From: an uncultured Acetatifactor sp.
GTDB taxonomy: Bacteria; Bacillota; Clostridia; Lachnospirales; Lachnospiraceae
DNA length: 37,962 nucleotides
Direction of reading: 5' to 3'
Assembly (NCBI GenBank): GCA_910587555.1
Contig: CAJULV010000013.1
Span: 1 to 37,962, forward strand
The notes under the pieces were generated by a model. The model was not told the origin of the DNA and ran no database searches. It was given only the letters and a program-made list of their open reading frames with translations. Below, piece after piece: positions 31,317 through 37,962 of this stretch. Position 1 is the first letter of the stretch. Each line of letters opens with the position of its first letter. Made by a program: the position numbers and the translations under genes.

Positions 31317-34007
31317 TCATTTTACCTGAAGTTCTTTTACCACCCGTCCCAGCCTTGCGGCAAGGCCGGTGAGGATTTCGTGGGTGATCGTACCGCAGGT
31401 TTCGGCAATTTGTGCGGCGGTAATCTCTTCGTCTCCCGAACGGCCGATAACGACGGCAGTGTCTCCCCTTTTCACGTCCGGAATCCTGCTGATATCCACA
31501 ATACACTGGTCCATGCAGATTCTGCCGATGATGGGTGCCCTGTGTCCGTGGATGAGGAAATAGCCTCTGCCGTTGGACAGCTCCCGGGGCAGCCCGTCCG
31601 CATAGCCGATGGTTATGGCGGCAATCTGCATATCCAGGGTGGCAGTGTAAGTAATCCCGTAGCTCACGGATTCACCTGCATGGAGCGGCCGGATGGAAGC
31701 CACTTTTGCCTTCAGGGACAGGACGGGCTTCAGGGAACCCTTCCACACGTTCTGGTCTGCGGTTGTGCTTAACACACCGTAGAGGGCAATACCGGGGCGG
31801 ACGAAATCGGCAGCCAGCTTGTCGGCGTCCAGCCCGGTCCTGCCGGCGGAAGGGCGCCTGTTCTGCCAGTCCGGCTCGCTCCTGTCAGGCAGCAGGTTCA
31901 GAATCCCGTAGCTGGCCAGGATATGCAGCGTCGGGCAGGGATAGCCGTCTGCTTTCAGGATATCGATGACCTGATAGAAGGCCCTCAGCTGGCCGGAAGT
32001 GAAGGCTTTGTGCTGGGGGTGGGGCGAGTCGCTGACACATAAATGGGTAAAGAGTCCGTCCACCACCAGGTTTTCCAGCCGGTAAACCGCGATGATTTCT
32101 TCCAGTTCCTCGCAGCGTATGCCGATGCGGTGCATTCCGGTGTCTATGCCGATGTGGACATGGAGTTTCTCGCCGAACCGGTTCAGCTCTTCCGCATAGG
32201 GGTAATCCACCACGGTCTGGGTCAGCTTGTAAAGGCGCAGCAGCGGGAAGTCCTCCGGGGATGTGTAGCCGAGGATCAGGATTTTGCCGGTGATTCCCGC
32301 TTTTCTCAGAGTGATGCCTTCCGAAATGCAGGCCACACTGTAGGCATCTATTCCCATGTCGTCCAACAGCCGGGCGATGGGGATGATGCCGTGGCCGTAG
32401 GCGTCTGCCTTTACCGCGGGCATCAGACGGCAATTCTGCGGGATCCGGGCGCGGAAAAGTTCCACATTTTGCTTCAGGGCTTCCGCATCCAATTCTATCC
32501 AGGCGCGGGAGCAGGGGCTTTCCGGGAAGCCTTCGTCTTCCTCCCCTTCGTATTGCAGGGGAATACCGGCAGCTTCCATGCCGTGTAGATTGCGTTCCGG
32601 GCCAAGGGGCGGTTCCGGCTGTGGCCCTGGCTGGCTGCCGTGTGTTTTCCTGCCGGACATGATTTTCAAAATGTAGTCGTCCGCGTCAACTTCCTGCTGC
32701 ATATCTGCGGTATCCGGCTCATGTAAGGGGGTAAATACCCGGGTTTCAGCGAGCATATCCGGATTTTCCAAGGTATGCCCATCAAAGTCTTCGCTTTCTT
32801 CCGTTTGTTCTTCCGAGGAATCCTGTATCTCGGTATCCCAGCCTTCGTAATTGTCTGTATATCCGTCCTCTTGCATATCCGAAACCTCCTGATATTCTGT
32901 ATCATATTCGTCGATTTCATAAGCCGGCCCTCTTCCGGCGCGGCGGCCTGCCTTACCGGCGGTAATGCGGGAAAGCAGGAGGGAGGGCTTTGCCTTACCG
33001 GATACAAAGCTTATGAAAAGCCCGGCGGCAGCCGACAACAGGGCGACTGCAATATAATGTATGAGGCTGTTATCCACCAGAATGCCTGTCAGGTGCAGCG
33101 GCCTGGCAATTCCTCTTACAACTACGATGAATGCCGGGTGCAGGATGTAAATCCAGGAAGCCGCGGTGCGCAGCTCTTTTCTGGACTCCGCCTGGGGGTA
33201 CAGCAGGCATTTGTACAGGAAAAACATTACGGGAATCAGCGCAAAGTACATGCTGTCATGCCGCTGCAGTTCGAAATGCCGCAGTGTAAATGCTTCTGCT
33301 GTCATCGCCGCAAAGGAAACCGCCAGCCCTGCAAAGAGAAGGCGCGGGGAAGCGGAGAGCCTGTCCTCCTTTTCTGTGCCTACAGCCATCCACATGCCCA
33401 GTACCAGGAAAAGCGGCGCCAGGAACAGGCCGTTGCGGGTGTAGGAGAAAATCCGGAATAAGCCGTCATACATGGTTTCCAACGCCGGAATTTTCTGTGC
33501 CAGCCCGTAGTAGCTGTCGCCGAACAGCCCGATCAGGTACAAAATTGCCGACACGATTGTCATATTTCGCAGGCTCAGGAAGCGGCTCATCAAATGCACC
33601 AGGGAAATAGCCAGGATGCAGGCAGGGAAATACCAAAGGTGATAAAACGTTCCATCGAATAGAACCATACGCAATGCCGATCCAATCGTCATATCCTTAT
33701 AATGCCCCGCATAAATTCCCACGGGCAGGTACAGCAGGATACAGAAAATGTAGAGCAGCATGGTTTTCTGAATAAATTTGTGAAGCCTTGCCGTTGCCCT
33801 GACAGAGGGAGCCGTAAAACCTGCCGCCACAAACTGCCCGGTTACCATCAGGAAGAAAGGCACGGCAACCCTGGCGAGGATTCTTGTAAGGAAAAAATCG
33901 GCTGCCCCGCTTACGGAGGCCAGGGGCGAGGTATGGATTGCAATCACCAGCAGGGCGGCACAGAGCCGGAAGACATCAAGTCCGCCGTAGTTTTGCCTTT
34001 TACGCAT
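31317..34007 (-). CDS. vanT: VanT-type membrane-bound serine/alanine racemase
   Basis: An 896-aa fusion. Residues 1-350 form an acyltransferase-3-like membrane domain with about ten helices (start RLCAALLVIAIHTSP), thought to take up L-Ser. A long acidic, disordered linker (about 355-505) follows. Residues 510-896 are an alanine-racemase-type PLP domain: PLP Lys in AVKADAYGHG (about 533), the second catalytic Tyr in VSYGITYTA, and GYADGLPR. VanT makes D-Ser for D-Ala-D-Ser precursors. Characterised VanT proteins are near 700 residues, so the linker here is unusually long. The start at 34007 has GGAGGG six bases upstream, inside vanXY; it overlaps vanXY by eight bases. Confidence 0.9.
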   Translation of the reverse strand: MRKRQNYGGLDVFRLCAALLVIAIHTSPLASVSGAADFFLTRILARVAVPFFLMVTGQFVAAGFTAPSVRATARLHKFIQKTMLLYIFCILLYLPVGIYAGHYKDMTIGSALRMVLFDGTFYHLWYFPACILAISLVHLMSRFLSLRNMTIVSAILYLIGLFGDSYYGLAQKIPALETMYDGLFRIFSYTRNGLFLAPLFLVLGMWMAVGTEKEDRLSASPRLLFAGLAVSFAAMTAEAFTLRHFELQRHDSMYFALIPVMFFLYKCLLYPQAESRKELRTAASWIYILHPAFIVVVRGIARPLHLTGILVDNSLIHYIAVALLSAAAGLFISFVSGKAKPSLLLSRITAGKAGRRAGRGPAYEIDEYDTEYQEVSDMQEDGYTDNYEGWDTEIQDSSEEQTEESEDFDGHTLENPDMLAETRVFTPLHEPDTADMQQEVDADDYILKIMSGRKTHGSQPGPQPEPPLGPERNLHGMEAAGIPLQYEGEEDEGFPESPCSRAWIELDAEALKQNVELFRARIPQNCRLMPAVKADAYGHGIIPIARLLDDMGIDAYSVACISEGITLRKAGITGKILILGYTSPEDFPLLRLYKLTQTVVDYPYAEELNRFGEKLHVHIGIDTGMHRIGIRCEELEEIIAVYRLENLVVDGLFTHLCVSDSPHPQHKAFTSGQLRAFYQVIDILKADGYPCPTLHILASYGILNLLPDRSEPDWQNRRPSAGRTGLDADKLAADFVRPGIALYGVLSTTADQNVWKGSLKPVLSLKAKVASIRPLHAGESVSYGITYTATLDMQIAAITIGYADGLPRELSNGRGYFLIHGHRAPIIGRICMDQCIVDISRIPDVKRGDTAVVIGRSGDEEITAAQIAETCGTITHEILTGLAARLGRVVKELQVK

Positions 34008-34755
34008 CTGCATCCCTCCATTCGGTTATAATAAAGCCGTCTGCATTATTGCCGGACAGGGAACGAAAGTCATGGGGAAACAGGCTGATGCCCTCTCCGG
34101 CAGCTTCTATATAGGAGACAGAGAAGCTGCGGCGTCCGCAGCATATCCGAAACGGGCGGCTCCCATAGGGAAACTGTCTCAGAAAATCCGTATATTCCTC
34201 CAGGCTCATTCCTTCCCGGGACATGATTTCCGCATGGGGCACCCCTACATAACGGAAGTGCCACGGCTCATGGGCAATTCCGGTAATATCCTCCTTACCC
34301 GCAGGATAGCGAAGGATAAAACCGTACCCCGCGGCTTTTTTGCGGAAGGTCCGGCAGATGCCGGAATCCGGGAAGGCGGGGCAGATAAAATCCAGGGGTT
34401 CCCGGCGCAGTCCCAGGTCAATGGCGAGACCGGTCTGGTGTTCGCTGTGGCCGGGAACTGCCACATATTTTTTGGTAAACGAAATTCCGTTTTCCTTCAG
34501 GGAATCGTCCCATATCCGCTGCTGTTCTTCACGGGAACGCCATCCGCTGACGGGGACAATGGATTCCCACCCGTCTATTTCCTGCATCAGGCGCCCAAGG
34601 GCGGCAGCGGCATGGGAACACATCAAAACGGAAGGTGCGGAGGGATGGACCGGCGCCAGGGAGGGCGTTGTGCCGGAGGCAATGCCGTACTCCGCGTTCA
34701 CCAGAATCAAATCCCCGCTGCAGATGCCTTCTTTTGATAATTTAGCCACATTCAT
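34000..34755 (-). CDS. vanXY: VanXY-type D,D-peptidase (M15B)
   Basis: A 251-aa cytosolic zinc peptidase with no signal peptide. The motifs are SGWRSREEQQRIWDDSL, PGHSEHQTGLAIDLG with the first zinc His and the Asp, and HEPWHFRYVG with the catalytic Glu and second zinc His. VanXY enzymes remove D-Ala-D-Ala dipeptide and the terminal D-Ala of the pentapeptide, so that only D-Ser-ended precursors remain. Position between the ligase and the racemase supports this. It begins in a four-base ATGA overlap with vanG, showing tight translational coupling. Confidence 0.9.
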   Translation of the reverse strand: MNVAKLSKEGICSGDLILVNAEYGIASGTTPSLAPVHPSAPSVLMCSHAAAALGRLMQEIDGWESIVPVSGWRSREEQQRIWDDSLKENGISFTKKYVAVPGHSEHQTGLAIDLGLRREPLDFICPAFPDSGICRTFRKKAAGYGFILRYPAGKEDITGIAHEPWHFRYVGVPHAEIMSREGMSLEEYTDFLRQFPYGSRPFRICCGRRSFSVSYIEAAGEGISLFPHDFRSLSGNNADGFIITEWRDADA

Positions 34756-35825
34756 GCCTTTCCCGTCTCTTCACGGCATTCTTCCAAGGCCAGCTCCAGT
34801 ATCCTGTCCAGAACCTGGCGGAAGGTGTATCCGGCAGCCTTCATCATGCCGGGGTAGCGGCTGTGTTCCGTGAAACCGGGGATGGTGTTGACCTCATTGA
34901 ATACCACGTCTCCGGCGGGAGTGAGGAACATGTCTACCCGGGCAAAACCGCGGCAGCCCAGGGTTTTGTAGATTGTCTTCGCTTTTTCCTTAATTTCTTC
35001 CGCTTTTGCGGCATCAATTCGGGCGGGCACATGGATGGCGGAGGTTTTCAGGGTATATTTTTCCGTAAAGTCAAAGAAGCCGCCTGAGAGTTCGATTTCG
35101 TCCACTTCCCCGGTAATGGGTTCTCCGTTGCCAAGCACTGCGCAGCCGACTTCAAAGCCTTCGATATTTTCCTCCAGGAGTACCTGGGTGTCATAGCGGA
35201 ACGCAAGGGCCACGGCATCAGCCAGGTGTTCCCGCTCGGAAACCTTGGAGACGCCGTAAGAAGAGCCGGCTTTTACCGGTTTTACGTAAACGGGATAGCC
35301 CAGTTCTTCCGCAAAAGCCTGTGCGTGGGTAAGGTCGGTTCCCTTTTCCAGTACCAGGTGCTTCGGGACGCGGATACCCTCCATGCTCACCAGCCTGTGT
35401 GCCCGGTCCTTGTCCATGCCCAGGGCGGAAGCAAGGGTGCCGCAGCCTGCGATGGGGATGCCGATGAGTTCCAGGAGTCCCTGGAGGGTACCGTCCTCAC
35501 CGTTGCCGCCGTGAAGTACCGGAAATGCAATGTCCACCGGAATGCGCCCGATTCCGTCCTCTTTTAAAAGGAGGAGCGTCTGTTCGCCCCGGTTGGGGGA
35601 GAACACGGCCGGCGTGCAGTCCAGGGGATTGCACCAGCTGTCGTTCAGCAGCTTGTCCGTCGATCCCGCGTAGTGGAACCAGTCGCCCTTCTGGGTGATG
35701 CCGATCAGGATCGGATTATACTTTTCGCGGTCCAGATTCAGGATGACGCCGGAAGCGGAGGAGAGTGATACGCTATATTCGGGAGAACAGCCTCCAAAAA
35801 ATACTGCAACATTCAATTTTTCCAT
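34752..35825 (-). CDS. vanG: VanG-type D-alanine--D-serine ligase
   Basis: A 357-aa ATP-grasp ligase. The N-terminal signature is FFGGCSPEYSVSLSSA, FPVLHGGNGEDGTLQG follows, and the C-terminal metal-binding part is FNEVNTIPGFTEHSRYP. The omega loop reads FDFTEKYTLKTSAIHVPARI; the EKYTL form is typical of D-Ala-D-Ser ligases (VanG/VanC branch) and differs from D-Ala-D-Lac ligases. Its product gives peptidoglycan with low vancomycin affinity. It is the first gene of vanG-vanXY-vanT. AAAGGA lies about nine bases before the ATG. A housekeeping Ddl is less likely given the two neighbours. Confidence 0.9.
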   Translation of the reverse strand: MEKLNVAVFFGGCSPEYSVSLSSASGVILNLDREKYNPILIGITQKGDWFHYAGSTDKLLNDSWCNPLDCTPAVFSPNRGEQTLLLLKEDGIGRIPVDIAFPVLHGGNGEDGTLQGLLELIGIPIAGCGTLASALGMDKDRAHRLVSMEGIRVPKHLVLEKGTDLTHAQAFAEELGYPVYVKPVKAGSSYGVSKVSEREHLADAVALAFRYDTQVLLEENIEGFEVGCAVLGNGEPITGEVDEIELSGGFFDFTEKYTLKTSAIHVPARIDAAKAEEIKEKAKTIYKTLGCRGFARVDMFLTPAGDVVFNEVNTIPGFTEHSRYPGMMKAAGYTFRQVLDRILELALEECREETGKA

Positions 35826-36132
35826 GTCAAAAAATCCTTTCTTGTCTCATAAAAACCTGCCCTTTTATCCTACAACTAAAGAGGGCAAAAGTAAATAGGC
35901 GGGAAGGTTAATTTTTCCTAAAGGGAGGGGATTCGGTTGTTTTTAGAGATTTTTAATGATATTTTTTCCTTATTTTACACATTCACCGGGAGGATATGTT
36001 ATAATGATTCTGCGATGTAATGATACCAAAACTGCGAAAACGGCGTTTTTTCGGTGTTTTTCGGGTTCCGTTTTGAACTTGGCATCATTCTGTTCATTGC
36101 AAAAATAAGGTGAAGGCAGGAGGAGTGGGGCC
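35826..36132. promoter_or_regulatory. Divergent region between vanG and the sensor kinase
   Basis: No gene. For the van operon a modest minus-strand promoter, TTTACT-N17-TAGGAT, reads from about 35896 to 35868. For the kinase, an extended -10 TGTTATAAT is at 35997-36005 with no good -35 at normal spacing. The kinase leader carries nested stems (separate entry). Confidence 0.4.
36020..36088 (+). other. Nested hairpin in the sensor-kinase leader
   Basis: ATGATACCAA (36020-36029) pairs with TTGGCATCAT (36079-36088) with one mismatch; inside it AAAACGG (36037-36043) pairs with CCGTTTT (36068-36074). T-runs lie in the inner loop. It starts a few bases after the predicted transcript start and ends 44 bases before the kinase ATG. 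Confidence 0.45.
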
Positions 36133-37611
36133 ATGAAATTCAGAACCAGACTGCGGGTCACCTTTGTGACTATCATCGCCCTGCCGTTGGTGCTGACGGC
36201 GCTGGCATTCTGCGGGATCGGGCTGTACCTGATGAATATTCAGGACGGATTCCCGGTTGAGGATCTGGATTATACGGCGATGACGGAGAACATGGGTGAG
36301 GTGGTGGACGCCACCGACGGGGTGTTCCTGAACCTGAAGCGGCAGATTGCGGAGGATCCTTCCAGGCTGGCGGACAGGGAATACCTGGAGGCGGTGAATT
36401 CCCAGATTATCAGGAAGACTACGTACATCATCGTCCGGAGGGAGAATGAGCTGTACTACGCCGGGAACAGGAATGCGGCGGAGGCTATATTTTCCAGGCT
36501 TCCCGCGTACGGGGAGCAGGGGGCGGAGGATTCCGGCTTTTACTTTGACGACATGGATAAATATGTGAAGAAGGCGGATTTCCTGTTCCCCGACGGCGCC
36601 AGGGGGAGTGCCTTTGTGGTTACGAAGGTGAATTCCTTGATATCCAGGAAGCTGCTGGTGGACATGTTTGTGGCAATTTTCCTGATTTTGATTTTTACCG
36701 GGCTGATGCTGACCAGGTGGATTCACAAAGGGGTATTCGATCCGGTCAATGAGCTGAATGTGGCGATGCGCAGGATTAAGGAGGGGAATTTCGACTATAT
36801 CCTGCAGACGGATGTCAAGGGGGAAATCGGAGACCTGTACCGGAATTACGAAGACATGCGCCTGCGCCTGAAGGAAAATGCGGAAGAAAACCGGGAGAGC
36901 GAGAAGCAGAATCGGGAGCTGGTGAGTAATATATCTCATGATTTAAAAACGCCTATCACAGCCATCAAGGGCTATGTGGAGGGCATTATGGACGGTGTGG
37001 CCGATACGCCGGAGAAAATAGACAAATACATTAAAACCATTTACAACAAGGCCAATGATATGGAGAGGCTGATTAATGAGCTGACCTATTATTCCGGCAT
37101 TGACAATAACAGGATACCATATAATTTTCATCGTATCAACGTATCCGACTATTTTGGTGACTGTATTGAGGAAGTGGGGCTGGATCTGGAACAGAAAAAT
37201 ATCCAGCTGAATTACGCCAACCTGACAGGGGGAGACACGATTATCATTGCCGACCCGGAGCAGATGAAAAAGGTCATTAATAATATTATCAGCAACAGTG
37301 TAAAATATTTGGATAAAACACACGGCGTTATCGATATCCGGATTCTGGACGAGGCGGATTCCATACGCATAGAGATTGAGGATAACGGCAAGGGGATTGC
37401 ACAGAAGGATCTTCCTAAAATATTTGAACGTTTTTACCGCACGGATGCCTCCCGCAATTCCGCCCAGGGGGGCAGCGGAATCGGGCTGTCCATTGTGAAG
37501 AAGATTATAGAGGACCACGGCGGTTATATCTGGGCGACCAGCAGAGAAGGAGAAGGCACCTGTATGCATTTTGTACTGCGGAAATACATTGAACTTCAGG
37601 AGGAAATTTAG
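36133..37611 (+). CDS. Sensor histidine kinase (HAMP, HisKA, HATPase)
   Basis: A 492-aa membrane kinase. Helix 1 is at about 11-36, an extracellular sensor domain at about 37-170, helix 2 at about 173-195, a HAMP linker at about 196-250, and a HisKA box with the phospho-acceptor His269 in SNISHDLKTPITAIKGY. The ATPase domain has an N box (KKVINNIISNSVKY), G1 (EIEDNGKGIA), an F box (KIFERFYR) and G2 (GGSGIGLSIVKKI). It is divergent from vanG, and could regulate it, but the usual vanR-like response regulator is not in the window. The sensor domain is longer than in short VanS proteins, so envelope sensing unrelated to the van genes is equally possible. AGGAGG precedes the ATG by nine bases. Confidence 0.88.
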   Translation: MKFRTRLRVTFVTIIALPLVLTALAFCGIGLYLMNIQDGFPVEDLDYTAMTENMGEVVDATDGVFLNLKRQIAEDPSRLADREYLEAVNSQIIRKTTYIIVRRENELYYAGNRNAAEAIFSRLPAYGEQGAEDSGFYFDDMDKYVKKADFLFPDGARGSAFVVTKVNSLISRKLLVDMFVAIFLILIFTGLMLTRWIHKGVFDPVNELNVAMRRIKEGNFDYILQTDVKGEIGDLYRNYEDMRLRLKENAEENRESEKQNRELVSNISHDLKTPITAIKGYVEGIMDGVADTPEKIDKYIKTIYNKANDMERLINELTYYSGIDNNRIPYNFHRINVSDYFGDCIEEVGLDLEQKNIQLNYANLTGGDTIIIADPEQMKKVINNIISNSVKYLDKTHGVIDIRILDEADSIRIEIEDNGKGIAQKDLPKIFERFYRTDASRNSAQGGSGIGLSIVKKIIEDHGGYIWATSREGEGTCMHFVLRKYIELQEEI

Positions 37612-37638
37612 CCGGGATCCATAGGCATGCGGCTTTTT
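37610..37638 (+). terminator. Weak terminator after the sensor kinase
   Basis: AGCCG (37610-37614) pairs with CGGCT (37630-37634), then TTTT. The stem is short. The following 37639-37741 shows no gene. Confidence 0.4.
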
Positions 37639-37741
37639 CGGGCGGCTGAAAATGAGGATTCCGGGGTGTATCCCTAATTGACATGACAGATACGGGGCAG
37701 GGCCGGACAGCGTTGAATAAAGCGAAACGGCGTCAAAGGTA

Positions 37742-37962
37742 AAGCGGGTAATGGAAGGCCTGGGTTAAGCGGATCGAAGCGTGGGGGAAAGCAACAGAAA
37801 GAGGAAGCGGGTAATGGAAGGCATGGATTAAGCGGACCGAAGCGTGGGGGAAAGCAACAGAAAGAGGAAGCGGGTAATGGAAGGTCTGGGTTAAGCGGAT
37901 CGAAGCATGGGGGAAAGCAACAGAAAGAGGAAGCGGGTAATGGAAGGTCTGGGTTAAGCGGA
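37742..37962. repeat. 63-bp tandem repeats, running off the window end
   Basis: Units start at 37742, 37805, 37868 and 37931 (the last incomplete), differing at only a few bases. One plus-strand frame is open through all copies and encodes a 21-residue Gly/Lys-rich unit (AGNGRPGLSGSKRGGKQQKEE). That frame is open from 37717 but has no start codon or ribosome binding site, so coding is doubtful. The array continues beyond the window. Confidence 0.9.

Noticed and set aside
31236..31772. 178-aa plus-strand frame opposite vanT
   Set aside because: It overlaps the racemase C-terminus in antisense and has no start signal.
34752..35825. Housekeeping D-Ala-D-Ala ligase (ddl)
   Set aside because: The omega loop and the adjacent vanXY and vanT genes favour a D-Ala-D-Ser ligase.
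36094..36939. 281-aa minus-strand frame over the kinase N-terminus
   Set aside because: Antisense to the sensor and HAMP domains; translation is His/Gln/Pro-rich without a family.
37742..37962. CRISPR array at the window end
   Set aside because: The whole 63-bp unit is repeated, with no variable spacer segment.

Overview
This window reads as chromosomal DNA of an anaerobic, spore-forming Clostridia, most likely a gut Lachnospiraceae. The clues are a GerA/SpoVAF spore germination protein and a YtaF-type sporulation membrane protein, strong AGGAGG ribosome binding sites, sigma-A promoters close to TTGACA-N17-TATAAT, a rubredoxin and a PerR-linked reverse rubrerythrin, a GtrA/GT-C pair, and a chromosomal vanG-type cluster. 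The species cannot be named from sequence alone. No transposase, integrase, tRNA, rRNA or CRISPR array was seen.

Layout. 1-775: start of an outward-facing minus-strand gene under a promoter that overlaps a perfect 20-bp palindrome, then a DUF4375/DMP19-like protein. 955-3282: GerA/SpoVAF and YtaF (minus). 3419-5423: UPF0340 protein (plus), a bidirectional terminator, then murG and a TSCPD-domain protein (minus). 5784-7127: membrane protein with a repetitive hydrophilic tail. 7222-13879: two-gene minus-strand operon with a strong promoter, encoding an 1866-aa protein with a C-terminal STAND/AAA-type ATPase and a 351-aa protein ending in a HEPN-like RNxxxH motif. This is the best candidate for an undescribed system. 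14286-17566: D-2-hydroxyacid dehydrogenase behind a structured leader, then GtrA and a GT-C glycosyltransferase. 17679-18974: luxS and mtnN, the two AI-2/SAH recycling enzymes. 19315-20399: small protein coupled to an ABC-type AAA ATPase. 20467-22448: a 57-aa rubredoxin and pgi.

22449-24250 is a visibly AT-richer, decayed islet: an HTH gene remnant, an orphan small ORF, an intact SAM methyltransferase and a truncated second methyltransferase. 24301-25467: rubrerythrin, whose last codons and stop are repeated three more times downstream in 49-bp units, and perR. 25590-31174: an AraC regulator divergent from an OYE-SDR-flavoprotein operon that ends in a 5'-truncated Gfo/Idh/MocA gene. 31317-35825: vanG-vanXY-vanT (minus), for D-Ala-D-Ser peptidoglycan precursors, with an unusually long VanT linker. 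36133-37611: a divergent sensor kinase with a structured leader and no response regulator in the window. 37742-37962: 63-bp tandem repeats running off the end.

The genes form small independent units rather than one pathway. Recurring themes are oxidative-stress defence (PerR, rubrerythrin, rubredoxin), cell envelope (MurG, Van cluster, GtrA/GT-C), sulfur/SAM recycling, and a probable conflict or defence operon.
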